Source: Oncomelania hupensis
Lineage: Eukaryota > Mollusca > Gastropoda > Littorinimorpha > Pomatiopsidae
NCBI GenBank assembly: GCA_036898135.1
Contig: CM072511.1
Span: forward strand, 79,747,762-79,811,761
Direction of reading: 5' to 3'
Length of the DNA stretch: 64,000 nucleotides
Shown here: piece by piece, positions 33,880-43,911 of the stretch
Numbering within the stretch: position 1 is the stretch's first letter
Layout: each line of letters starts with the position of its first letter
Notes under the pieces: generated by a model
What the model saw: only the letters and a program-made list of their open reading frames with translations
Told to the model about the DNA's origin: nothing
Database searches by the model: none
Program-made: the position numbers and the translations under genes

Positions 33880-35993
33880 TGTGACGACACGAGTTTTCAG
33901 ATAGCAGGGAGAATTATACTTTTTACGAAGTTACACTTCTCCGTATATAGTGTACATAGATTAGCGTGACCGATTTACTTTTTGCGTATGAAAGTGCAGT
34001 TTCGTAAAGTCCGTGCGTTTCGTAGAAGACAGGGGGTAGGCCAAATTCAGAACAGGGATACACGTAATAAAGAATGTGCATACTGACGAGAGCTCGACTA
34101 TTTGCTTGTGGCCGGCGCGTTTTTGGAGGGCAGAGTGGTTTGAGATGCTGTTGCGAGAGGATCGAATCTAACGAGGCAGCAACCCTGTGACAGAGGTCAT
34201 TGTAGCGTAGGGTACTGTTGGAAGGGTGTGTTTATTGCTTATATAGCCACCCAAGGTCTTATGCCCTCGACGGGATAAGGATGTTTAGAATTCGAGAGGA
34301 AGGATATTAACTACCATTTGTCAACGAATGTAGAGTTATATGCTTAAGGTGTGTGTCGTTCTCGATTGAACACCCACCAAGACTTAGTGTCTGTGACAGA
34401 GCTAAGGTGACCTCATCCTCAGTTATAAGTGTTATTTGGAAAGTGAAATAACCAGCAATAGCAAGACAAAGTGACTCTCAAAAGACTAACCAATTGTATT
34501 TGTGACAGTGCTGTGTTGTGTTGTGGTGTTGGGGGGAAAGGTGTGTCACGAGCCGAGGCCTAAAAGGTGAGCAAATCCTGTTATTTAATTCTCTAGTGGC
34601 GCACTCCGAGAACTGCGTACGCGTATGAGTGGTAATGAGTGTGGGGAAGGGGATGTATTTTAGGATGCATAATGAATTTTGTTGATTTTATAGGATTTTC
34701 TTATGATTTTCTTATTGGATATGTGATGGGGAAATGTCGTTGCTGTTGTTGTTATAAAAGTGGGTCAAAGGCGACGATGGGGAATATAGAGAGAGAGAGA
34801 GAGAGAGAGGGTGTATGTATGGAGAGAGCGATAGAATGTATTATACTGAACAAAGATGAAGCGATGATTATGAAGCAAGCATGTTTACAGTATGGTACGG
34901 CAAGATAGTATGAAAGAAGGGAGATAATCGTGATGTGTTATAATTGTTGGGGGTGACGGTGATGATGAAGGGAGGCGGAATGAATCAGGACTGTGTGATT
35001 GAAGTGTGGTTGCAATGATTATGTACATTTATATAAATGTTTGTGTTTATAGAAGATGCGAATTATTTTAGCATCAAAGGTTGATTTATATTATTGAAAT
35101 GTGTGTATAGCATCTTGTATTATCATCATGGTATTCATACACAGGTCAAGATGGTGGACGGAGGACGGCGTGTTATATTATATTATATAGTGTTTATTGT
35201 TTTGTAGGCAGGTTGTTAAGACTGTGTATATGCTTACAGGTGTGGGCTGTTACTTCTACCTGTTACTTCTACGTATTACTTATACGCATTATTTCAACGC
35301 TGTTGCTTCTGATGTTGCTTCTTATGCTGTACTTATGTTGCTGTTGTTGACGCTGATTGGGTTCTAGCCAGCCTGGGGGGTGCCCTTGCCTCTACAGCAG
35401 AGTAGTGTTGTGGTGATCTCTGCCACTGCTGCAGGTTTTGCCTATGTATCGAGGCAACACTATTACAGGAGGTTTTCATACCTAATTCATGCACACACAG
35501 ACTCACACTGCACCACACCTAAAAACATATTCATTTAGTTAGAAGAATCATCCGCTTATTGTGAAAGAGACTGTTTAGCTCTCTGAGCTACTTGACAAGA
35601 ACATTGAGACATTGCTTCTGTGCCACAGCTTCGCCTAGATAATAGTTTATGATTAAAGATTCAAACGCCATGGCTTATTATTTGAAGATTTACATTTTGA
35701 ATTGATTTATTGATTGTGATTTTGTTGTACACATTTTGTAAAGAAACTGTTGTTGTTTAGTTCTGTTTAGGGTTGAACAAGGGGAGGTAGTTGTTAGTTA
35801 GTATTGGGACGGGGGTCTTGTTAGGGGTTGAAGGGAGGTTAGTTCCCATTTGTCCTGTGTTTGTATGTTAATTGTGGAATAAAAGAGTGTGATTGTATTC
35901 TGGCATTTTGTGTTAGTTTATTTTGTTTGAGTTTTATTCCTATTCACTCGTTGTATGTGCTGACGTCACAGAACCCGCTCGGGGGACGTGACA
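33880..35993 (+). mobile_element. Putative solo LTR, 2.1 kb
   Basis: It starts TGTGACGACACGAG and ends GGGGGACGTGACA, with ATGAC duplicated on both sides (33875-33879 and 35994-35998). The LINE reading frame is phased correctly across the boundaries once insert and one ATGAC are discounted. There is a TATATTATATTATATAG stretch near 35172-35190 and an AATAAA at 35879, in the order expected of U3 promoter and polyadenylation signal, which favours plus orientation. No gag/pol frame or internal copy of the termini was seen. 2,114 bp is long for an animal LTR. Confidence 0.75.
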
Positions 35994-35998
35994 ATGAC

Positions 35999-36208
35999 AT
36001 AGCGACGATTCATAGCAGACAAGTGACAAAAAAGCTGACTGCAATTTTGGCTGACAGTAACCATCCACTTTTCTTGGAATTTGACTCTCGACGGATAGAC
36101 AGGAGTGGACGTTTTAGGGCACCAGCAGGAACATCAAATAGGTACAGGAACTCATTCATACCACTTGCCATTCAAGCACATAACAAACAAGTCGGTAGGT
36201 CTTACTAA
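35999..36208 (+). pseudogene. LINE ORF2: C-terminal segment
   Basis: The frame reads IATIHSRQVTKKLTAILADS, then HPLFLEFDSR..SGRFRAPAGTSNRYRNSF(I/L)P, ending QVGRSY-stop. HPL...R(F/Y)xxP...(R/K)NSF(L/I)P is the C-terminal signature of CR1/L2/Rex-type ORF2. It belongs to the RT frame that stops at the LTR boundary. Confidence 0.88.
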
Positions 36209-36238
36209 ACATACTCTACAACTCTCATGCAGCTTAGT

Positions 36239-36275
<37 letters not shown>

Positions 36276-36529
36276 ATAGTTTATATGTTTACACACTAAT
36301 AAGTTTTAAATTCTCATATTTATCTGTTCTTACGTTATTCCGTTTTACTGCTTAATTGAAATATCAGCATTATGAAAATATGTCCATGTGTTTGAAGATC
36401 ATTAATAATGCATAAATATTTATGTGTGTGTAAAAGAAGAATGAATGGACATGTTTAATTGACAGACAATGTAATTTCCATGCTTTTGGATTAATAAAGT
36501 AATATCTTATCTTATCTTATCTTATCTAC

Positions 36530-36936
36530 ATATAATCTATACTTGCAATGCTAAGCTCGTGTGAATCAAAGTAGGGTTGCCTTGTTTTCTTGTTGAAGAC
36601 TTCAGAATGCTGCTCGTAACTATTAGAGTTCAGTTCAGTGGGTAGATTACCGTCCCCGGACACAATAGCATATAGGGGACTTATCTATTAAAGGTATTCT
36701 AGTGCACATTATATATACTTTGTTATGTATTGACCTGCATAGTGCTTGTTATTTTCTAAGTATGACTTGCACCACCAGATGCATATTAACAAATTGATAC
36801 TATTTTTCAGTGTTGAAGCCAGTATTTGAAAAGCGTCATTTCAAATGGTTCAACCATACAGTACTACACATTTTTGTGTGTTTTTTTTTTTATAATTTGT
36901 GTGCCTTTTAATTTGCAGTGTCTGTTGAAATTGCTC
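36530..36936. other. No recognised feature
   Basis: AT-rich flank after the LINE tail; no gene or repeat family recognised. Confidence 0.5.
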
Positions 36937-37068
36937 TCAGTACAATTCACAGCGTGAACAAGCTATCCACTTCGAGTCTTTTGGTTGGCGAACGGAGAAA
37001 AACGACAGCCCTTTGTGCTTTCCGTTGCATGCCCCACAACCCACAATCGCACAACTTGCACCAAGCAT
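36937..37068 (-). pseudogene. THAP zinc-finger N-terminal fragment
   Basis: From an ATG at 37068 the minus strand encodes MLGASCAIVGCGACNGKHKG followed by LSFFSVRQPKD. C-x4-C spacing followed by a short loop and LSFF is the start of a THAP domain. The later part (W, Cys-x2-His) is not present: the frame ends after WIACSRCELY-stop. It could be a first exon cut by an insertion or a decayed transposase. A cluster of TGACAAAACC(A/G)AG motifs lies directly upstream (37206 onward). Confidence 0.6.
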
Positions 37069-37205
37069 AATGCAAGGCAAAAAATACGCATTATAAACTG
37101 CACCATTAAGCAAAATCATAGATCACCCAACACAATCCATGTGAAAAGCTCTGAGATGTACTGAGCTGGAAGAATCGACTGACCAAGGCGTAAGAATACT
37201 GCCGT

Positions 37206-37490
37206 GATTTGACAAAACCGAGTAAGTCCACCTAAGGTCGAAAATGATTTTTTTGCGCCATCAAACTTGCAAGAGAATGACGCATCTTACCTGTAAAAAT
37301 CAAATCCGAACTATGTTTAGATTTGGAGATATCATAGAGTAAGTCCTTGTTAAAAAAATTTTAAGTGGGGGAATAAACTGATAAAACCAAGCAAGTCCCC
37401 TGCGATTTTGTTTCGGCGATCCTCTGGCTGATGCTCGAGTTGGCATGATGACGTCATTTTCTACAATAACCTGACAAAGAAAAGTAAGTC
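37206..37490. repeat. TGACAAAACCAAGCAAGTCC motif cluster, left
   Basis: Copies at about 37208 (TGACAAAACCGAGTAAGTCC), 37379 (TGATAAAACCAAGCAAGTCC) and 37471 (TGACAAAGAAAAGTAAGTCC), all in the same orientation. Confidence 0.7.
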
Positions 37491-37749
37491 CTCCCGACCA
37501 ATGAGAAAGCGCATTAAGATGAAGTGGACCAGTGAGAATCCATGTTATTGCTGCTGTGCAATATTATTTTCCTGTGAAAATGATGACGAAATTTCGGTCA
37601 GCAAAGGACGTGTTCGGCTTTTTGAAAAAGAGTTTTCTTCAAGTACTTTCCTGCCCACCATGAAGGATCCTGTAGATCTTCCGCATACGCGGCAACTTCC
37701 ACGAAGTGTGGAAATAAACAAACAAACTATCCTATCCTATCCTATCCTG

Positions 37750-38110
37750 TCACGTAACCCTGAGGTCGTAGGGGCACCACAGCATACTCCATCTATCTCT
37801 GTCCTCAGCAGCCCTGATGGCTTCGCTCAGTGTCAAACCAGTCCATTCTCGAATGTTGTCCTCCCACCTCTTTTTTGGTCTCCCTCTTCTTCTACCTCCT
37901 TGCACTGTGCCTTGCAGAATAGTCTTTGCAAGGCCTGATGATCTGGTGACGTGGCCATACCATCGGAGTTTCCGTTTCTTCACCACTGTGAGCAGGTCAT
38001 CGTGTTGTCAAATGGCTTGTGTGATGGTCTGTCGGACTTCGTCGTTGGTGATGTGTTGGGTATAGGAAATGGCCAGAAGTCTTCTGTAGCACCTCATCTC
38101 CATGCTTTGT
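37750..38110 (-). pseudogene. RTE ORF: C-terminal basic region
   Basis: The minus strand encodes KKRKLRWYGHVTRSSGLAKT, GRPKKRWEDNIREWTGLTLS and EAIRAAEDRDRW, the terminal segment typical of this RTE-like lineage. Upstream frames keep MDPHSRFTTKN.KHGDEVLQ-type sequence in a shifted phase. The same segment recurs at 17340, 49024, 59960 and 63361. Confidence 0.88.
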
Positions 38111-38192
38111 ATTCTTCGTTGTGAATCTGCTGTGAGGGTCCATGCTTCGCAAGCATATAGGAAGATGGAGATGACAAGGGAGCGCAGCAGTC

Positions 38193-39207
38193 TTACTTTG
38201 GAATGTAGAATGATGGTCCTGTCTTTCCAAATGGCTTCAACCTTGTCAGGGCAGCAGTTGTTTGTGCGATCCTGGAGAGGACTTCCTGTCGGGACCCATT
38301 GTCTGATACAATGGCTCCTAAATATTTGAAGCTATGCACTGTGTTGAGGGATTGGCCTTGGACTTTGATGTCCGTGTTGATGCCATTGGTGTTGTTGGTC
38401 ATCATTTCGGTCTTCTCTGCACTTATTTCAATTCCACAAGCTTTGGAGGTGGTGTCAAGCCTCTGTACCAGCTGTTCAAGTACTTGTTCCTCTCCAGCCA
38501 ATCCATCAATGTCATCCGCAAAACGAAGATTGGAGATTGCTCTACCCCCTATGCTGACTGTGCCTTCGTGATCTGCAAGAGCATCTGACATGGAAGATGT
38601 TGAAGGGTGTTGGAGAGAGTAGGCATCCTTGACGCACACCGATTGTTGTTCTGAACCAGTTCCCGATGGCGCTGTTGTGAAGGACTGCTCTGGTAGCCTT
38701 GTCATACAGGTTTTTGATGACTTCAATAATTTTAGGTCTGATGTTGTACGCTTTCATTGTTGCCCATAGAGCTGCATGCCAGACTCGGTCAAACGTTTTC
38801 TTGAAGTCTATGAACACATGATGTTGGTGCTGTAGGTATTTCTCACAGATTATTCTGAGGTTGAAAATCTGTTCAGTGGTACTTCGCCCTGCCCTGAATC
38901 CTGCTTGTTCTTCAGCTATGATTTGTTCAGCTTGGGGTTTCAACCTGTTGAGTAATATTTTCAGGAGGACCTTGCTGGGATGGATGATGAGGCTGATGGT
39001 GCGGTAATTTTCACACTTCTGAAGGTTACCTTTTTTGGGAAGAGTGATGACAAGCGACTGGGCCCATGGTATAGGCCACTCTCCACTCTTCCAGATCTTG
39101 TTACAGATAATGGTGAGGGCATCAATCATCGCTTCTCCTCCTGCTTGTAGCAGTTCCGCGGGTATGATGTCCACTCCCGCTGACTTCCCTTTCTTTAGCG
39201 ATTGCAC
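38193..39207 (-). pseudogene. RTE ORF: reverse transcriptase
   Basis: Two frames overlap by a shift near 38550-38720. The first (39207-38542) has KKGKSAGVDIIPAELLQAGG, AQSLVITLPKKGN..YRTISLI, EEQAGFRAGRSTTEQIF, FIDFKKTFDRVWH (catalytic Asp) and GVRQGCLLSPTPFN. The second (38726-38193) has LRFADDIDGLAGEE (catalytic Asp pair), EISAEKTEMMTNN and FKYLGAIVSDNGSRQEV. All core RT blocks are present but not in one frame. Confidence 0.92.
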
Positions 39208-39368
39208 TGCTGCCTCAACTTCTTCCCGGAGAATTGGGAGGATTTCTTCTTCTCTGTTCTCGGGACATGCTATTACTGATGGGTCTCCATTTGGTGTATG
39301 GTTGTAAAGGTCAGAGCAGTACTCTGTTCATCTGTCCAAGACTTCTTGTTCTTCTGTAAGGCATATGC

Positions 39369-40041
39369 ATACCTGTCAAGGGTTTTTTGGGTTGTGGTGT
39401 AGCAATTTATCAGAAAAACCATAGCAAATGGAGGTTTGGTGTAGCACTAATGTGAATCACGCGATTCGCAACAAAACTGGAAACTTCTGCATCCAATATA
39501 AACACACACATCCAATGTGTTTACAAATTTATTGTAAAATCTTGTTAATGCACAACACTTTAGCTATTACCATTATCATTATCATTATAAACATTTTCAA
39601 AAAGTGAAAAAGCAACACACGCACACACAAAAAAAAAAAAAAAAAAAAAAAAAGAGGAGAAAAGAAATTGGTAGGAAAATTTCCTATTTTGTCTCAAGAC
39701 CAGGTTCAGCATCACATCATTTACATGGCTTCCATGTAGATCTAAACTTTCCTAGCACTGGTAAGAAAAACAATGTTTTGTAATGCATCAGTAGTCTCAG
39801 TAAAGTTTAGTAATAGCATATGATCGTAGACTGAAGTTCTGAACGAATACGTGTTGCGGAAGTGCGGTGCTTTTACTAAGTGTCTTTAAACCGGACTACT
39901 TTCGCGCGAAAACCCCCTTGGTTAAAAAATATTAACGTCACTTTTGAAAAATTGCGTAGCAGCTTTGTGATACGCCGTAGCAATGGGAAAATGTTTAAAA
40001 TGCGTAGCGCTACGCAAAAATCCGTAGCACTTGACAGGTAT
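39369..40041. mobile_element. hAT-like nonautonomous element inside the RTE
   Basis: ATACCTGTCAA (39369-39379) and its complement (40031-40041) are perfect 11-bp TIRs. GCATATGC lies on both sides (39361-39368 and 40042-40049), and removing the insert restores one GCATATGC in the RTE sequence. An 8-bp target duplication suggests hAT. Subterminal TAGCA/GCGTAGC motifs recur, such as CCGTAGC, GCGTAGCGCTACGC and GTAGCA. There is an internal A-run (39630-39653). The palindromic target makes the exact TIR boundary ambiguous. No transposase. Confidence 0.75.
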
Positions 40042-40049
40042 GCATATGC

Positions 40050-40486
40050 CAGACTTGCTTTGGATCGTGGATACTTTGGGCTGTTTGAAACTTGTCAGCC
40101 GCTTTACAGTCTGGTAGGCCTTCTTGCTGTTGTTTTTGTTCAGACTGTTCTCTATTTCCTGGCATTGATCTTCTATCCAGTTCTCCTTTGCTGTGCGCAT
40201 GCCTTTTCGGATGTCATTGTTGATTTTTCGGTAGACATCAGCTCCCTGTGAGGTGTTCTTTTTCTTTCTTTTTTTTAATCTCTCTTCGTTTATCACACAG
40301 ATCCAAAAGTTCAGGTGTGATCCACGGCTTCTTCTTTGGTCGGTGCTTGCCAAGGATCTCAGTGGCGGCATCTGTCACAGCTGAGTTGAAGGTGGTGGTC
40401 ATGGTGTTGACATCTACTTCACCAGCCCCCAAAATGAGCAGTGGTGCAAATTTCCCTTCAATTGTGGCCTGAAAAAGTTCTGCCAC
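40050..40486 (-). pseudogene. RTE ORF: linker between endonuclease and RT
   Basis: Frames on the minus strand include KKPWITPELLDLCDKRREIK, then after a shift DVYRKINNDIRKGMRTAKEN and QCQEIENSLNKNNSKKAYQT, the lysine-rich linker seen between the endonuclease and RT of this lineage. The hAT-like insertion follows directly. Confidence 0.8.
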
Positions 40487-40518
40487 CTCCGGGTCTTGCA
40501 GTTTGTCCAGGTCGAACT

Positions 40519-41635
40519 TCAGTCTAGTGCAGTATTTACTCTCTTCAAGTGGAGTCGGAAAGACATCATCAAGAGATCGTGGTCACTTCCGATGTCTGCT
40601 CCTGGAAAAGTGCGTGTCCTGCCAATGTTGATGCTTGATCTGAAGCGTTTCTTGACTATGATGTAGTCTATTTGGTTGTGATGCTCCCCCCCCCCCTGGG
40701 ACTGTGCCATGTCCATCGTCTGGAGTTTTTGTGGAGACCAAGCGTGTTTGCCAGTACCAGATTGTTGTATCTGGCAAACTCCAAGAATCTCAGACCCCTG
40801 TCATTTGTCTCGTTGTTGCAGTGGGGTCCACATGTGTCTCCCCAGTTGTGGTGCGCATCTTGGCCAACCTTGGCATTCCAGTCGCCTTGCACTATGACTA
40901 TGTCCTTCTTCGGCACTTGGTCAAGGACCGCCTGTAGATTTTCATAAAAATCCTCCACTTCGCTGTCGTCATAGTCTGATTTTGGGGCATAGGTCTGGAT
41001 GATGGTGATGTTGAAAGGGGCTGCTCTCAGGCGGATGGTAATGAGTCTACTGGGCGGCAACCCATGACAGTGGCTAGAATGTTCTTGTGGACCAAGAATC
41101 CAACGCCGTGTTCGTGCCTGTCATCTCTACCGCTGAAATAGAGCTTGTGGCCTTTGTCTGTCGTTGTTTCACCTAGGTCTTTCCAGCGCAGTTCGCTAAT
41201 GCCTAGAACGTTCCATCGATAGTGGTCCAACTCGTGGGCCAGTTCTAATTTTCCTTCCGCAGTTAGGGTCCTGACATTCCAGGTTCCTATGACGATGTTG
41301 TTTCTCGTGCGGATCTTGCTAAATTGTCCATCAGTAGCATACTTAACACCTCCGTCCTTGTGGCTAACGGAAGGCGCGGTCCTTGAGCCGGGCGACGACC
41401 TATCCGGTATGGAATTAGTGGATAGTGTCATTATGCATGTAGTGTGTCTTGGGCAAAAAAGGACCTGGCGGTGCCCAATCCTCTCCAGGCTGTTGGGCAC
41501 AGCCGAAATCCACGAATACAGTGTGGCTCGCCTTGGCCCCGAGCACGTGGTCGTTGAACATGTAGCAACGTGAGGTTCCTCGCCCTGGCCGGTGACTTCT
41601 GTGTAGACTTTCGCCCAGTGATGCCGTGCTAACAT
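40519..41635 (-). pseudogene. RTE ORF: AP-type endonuclease
   Basis: Three frames cover the domain. 41635-41027 ends with NNIVIGTWNVRTL (N motif), GISELRWKDLGE (catalytic Glu) and HEHGVGFLVHKNIL. 41060-40668 has ITIRLRAAPFNITIIQTYAP, IVQGDWNAKVGQ (catalytic Asp/Asn) and NDRGLRFLEFARYNNLVLAN. 40716-40519 has QIDYIIVKKRFR and ADIGSDHDLLMM (SDH catalytic motif). The endonuclease nicks the target to prime reverse transcription. Proteins annotated as 'craniofacial development protein 2-like' in many genomes are of this type. About 110 residues precede the domain. Confidence 0.9.
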
Positions 41636-42046
41636 TACCCCTGTTAGTCGCCTCTTACGACACGCCGGGAAACGTTGGGCCTATTCTATTTAGTGCCCGA
41701 ACAAACAAACAAACAGCAACAAATATATTACAGACACACAACAAGGGCAACAAAATACAAGACATACACGTGGTGTAAAGGCAGGAAGATCGCTACAATA
41801 GGAAACTGAAAGGAAAATAGTTTTGTATTTTTAAAATTAAATTGGCTGCATCTAATATTATTTTGAAGGGAGAGCAAAAAAAACCCATGACTCCTGCATA
41901 CCAACCCAGGAATATTAAGTGAAGAATTGCTAAAAACAATAAACAGGCACACATATACACTCACTGTAACTGCCGCACCCACATCTTACAAAACCCAACT
42001 TATGTGACTCATCTCGTCAGACTTTTTAACAAAGAAACGAAACGGC

Positions 42047-42451
42047 CTATGGGACTTACTTGGTTTGGTGAATTTTGAAAACAAGGATTTCCTTAATAAT
42101 AAACTGACAAAACCAAGCGGATTTGACTTACTTGGTTTTGTGAATTTTTTTAACAAGGATTTAATTCAATAATAAACTGACAAAACCAAGCGGGTGACTT
42201 GCTTGGTTTTGTCATGTTCTCAACAAAGATCTATCTCAAGAATAATCTGACAAAACAAAGCAAGTCCACAAATAGTCTTAAAACATAAAATCTATCAAAC
42301 ATTTCTTTAACATTCAAGGTATGCACTCTTAAATCGAGGAATTGCATTATAATATGCCCTTAAACTTCCAGAAACGATCGAGTAATATAGCGCAACACAA
42401 AACGTCGATTTTCTCGAAAGTAGGTTTTGTGGACTTGCTCGGTTTTGTCAG
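42047..42451. repeat. Palindromic TGACAAAACCAAGC motif cluster, right
   Basis: Motif and complement alternate, for example GACTTACTTGGTTTTGTG at 42123 and TGACTTGCTTGGTTTTGTCA at 42192. AATAATAAACTGACAAAACC repeats about 78 bp apart (42099 and 42169). The pairs form local hairpins and a short tandem array of ~80-bp units. Confidence 0.75.
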
Positions 42452-42679
42452 TTCACGGCAGAATAGTTGCGCGACCGGAAGTAGTGGAGAAAGCAGTCCG
42501 GTTATTTGTGGTTTATGGGTCCAGCGGACTACTTGAAGAGAAAGAGGGAGGGGGACAGAAGTAGGCATGAAGACGCTGACCCCGATGAAGGAAGCGGATG
42601 ATGCTAACGAGCGGTGCACTCCGATGGTAATGCGTGATTACAGCCCCGGCGATTACGTACGATAAAACTCACGCTACAA

Positions 42680-43060
42680 TACAGGGTGTTCCAAAAGTCT
42701 TGGGCACATTTTGACATTGAATATTTCCGAAACTATTAAGGATATAAAAACGCATCTGGTAAATTCAGAAAGCTTGTAATATTAATTTTTACATGGAATG
42801 TTCAAAGATGTTCAATGTGAGCACCATTGGTCACACGACACACATGAAGCCGATAGTCAAATTCTTGCCAAACGCGTCCCAGCATTTTCTGGTTGAGTGA
42901 TCGCCATTAATGGGTCTGAAAAGAAATAAAAAAATCAACAGCTTTACAAAAAACTTAATGTAATTAGCTTTAAAATGGCACAACTTTTAACTTACTACCA
43001 TTCATAGTAATTGAGATATGGGGACTTCAAAGGTGCCCAAGACTTTTGGAACACCCTGTA
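42680..43060. mobile_element. mariner-type deletion derivative
   Basis: Perfect inverted ends TACAGGGTGTTCCAAAAGTC...GGGCA (42680-42706) and complement (43034-43060) include a TA on each side, the target duplication of Tc1/mariner elements. The 377-bp element retains the last transposase codons on its minus strand (see 42802-42897) but has lost the rest through internal deletion. Perfect 27-bp TIRs suggest it moved recently in trans. Confidence 0.9.
42802..42897 (-). pseudogene. mariner transposase, last 31 codons
   Basis: The minus strand reads LNQKMLGRVWQEFDYRLHVC then RVTNGAHIEHL-stop. (V)WxEFDYRLxVCRVTxGAHIEHL is a C-terminal signature of a mariner/IS630-type transposase lineage. Everything upstream, including the catalytic triad, is deleted. 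Confidence 0.8.
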
Positions 43061-43345
43061 CTGCTCGATGATTCTGACGATGGTGAGGCTGGTGAAGAAC
43101 GGAAACGAAGGTGAAAGAGAGATAAGTAGAAGATAAAACCTGGTACACGAACAGCGGCAAAGTTTGTTGTCTCATGATGTTAGTATGCACCGTGGCAAGT
43201 ACTAAAATACGCACGCATTCCATCGAATGAATGATGGCGATGGCTAGGATGAAGACAAATGATGACAGTAGGGTGGGTTAGTTAATCCTTGTTTAAGGGT
43301 TGACAAAAGGGGGGGGGAGTAGTGGTTTGGTGATGAGTGATGAAG
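43061..43345. repeat. Dispersed repeat shared with 28195-28320
   Basis: From 43222 the order GGCGATGGCTAGGAT, GACAAATGATGACAGTAGGG, TTAATCCTTGTTTAAGGGTT and TAGTGGTTTGGTGATGAGTG matches 28195-28310. 43061-43221 is unique-looking. Confidence 0.65.
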
Positions 43346-43503
43346 TTAATTATTGCTAAATCTCGTGTTGGTAGACTGTTATAGACTGTTTTGAAATTAT
43401 GTTTTGAAATTGTTAAAGTGTTTTAATAGTTACATTTTCAATGTCTAATATCACCTAAATGTGTGAAGAGACGTTAAATTAAAGATTGATTGATTGATCG
43501 AAT

Positions 43504-43727
43504 GAACTTTAAAGATTCTGACGCCCAATGTCTAGACAGGTGCGTCCCAGCTAATCAAATACACCCTCCATACCTGGTCGCAAAGGATTGTGCTAGGCTG
43601 TCTGGGCGTCAGACTATGCGCCCATAAGCTGCAAATGGGCGACTCAGGCGGCTTGAGTTAGATCTTGTGTCGGCCAGCGCCTTGAGCCGCTCTTGAGCTG
43701 GAAAAGAGCTATATAAGAATGATTACA
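43504..43727 (+). mobile_element. tRNA-derived SINE, 5'-truncated
   Basis: ACTTTAAAGATTCTGACGCC, GATTGTGCTAGGCTGTCTGG, CGTCAGACTATGCGCCCATA, CTTGAGTTAGATCTTGTGTC and AGAGCTATATAAGAATGATT match the 3' two-thirds of the SINE at 23532-23975, in plus orientation. Confidence 0.88.
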
Positions 43728-43911
43728 TATGCGCAATATTTGGGAAAATTGAATATAAATTTCGCGTCCGACTAATAAATGGTTTATCTCACTTAGAATG
43801 GATGCACAAGCGCCCAACAGACCACAGCAGCGAAGCATGACAAACATGCGCCATGGCATTGTTGTGAATTAATCAAGCGGGAGTGTTTTGTTCCTCTGGT
43901 ATTGAGTGACG

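Larger units (their letters stand above)
31983..36528 (+). mobile_element. CR1/L2-group LINE split by a solo LTR
   Basis: Coding parts at 31984-32679, 32690-33879 and 35999-36205 form one ORF2 in order: end of endonuclease, linker, reverse transcriptase, C-terminus. A T-rich 3' UTR ends in AATAAAGTAAT and an (ATCTT)n tail (36503-36528). The 5' end is truncated within the endonuclease. Only one frameshift and one insertion break it, so it is relatively young. No target duplication was confidently identified. Confidence 0.88.
37728..41699 (-). mobile_element. Full-length RTE-like retrotransposon
   Basis: The 3' end is a TATCC-type tail at 37728-37748; the 5' end, near 41699, includes GGCGTGTCGTAAGAGGCGAC. 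AACAAACAAAC occurs immediately outside both ends (37717-37727 and 41700-41710), an 11-bp duplication like the one at 10359, although low in complexity. Discounting the 681 bp contributed by the hAT-like insertion, the element is about 3.3 kb, right for RTE-clade elements with a single endonuclease-RT ORF. At least six frameshifts or stops make it inactive. Confidence 0.88.
37191..42467. mobile_element. Outer inverted-repeat element carrying an RTE
   Basis: CTGCCGTGATTTGACAAAAC and CGAGTAAGTCCAC (37195-37227) are mirrored at 42428-42462 (complement CTGCCGTGAACTGACAAAAC and CGAGCAAGTCCAC). Additional copies of TGA(C/T)AAAACCAAGC(A/G) occur inside both arms. Without the RTE at 37728-41710 the element would be ~1.3 kb, with no transposase visible. 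No target duplication was found. An alternative is that these motifs are the 5' subterminal array of the adjacent THAP remnant. Confidence 0.5.

Noticed and set aside
36105..36299. Open frame ending in poly-Phe after the LINE
   Set aside because: It is an out-of-frame reading of the LINE C-terminus and its T-run.
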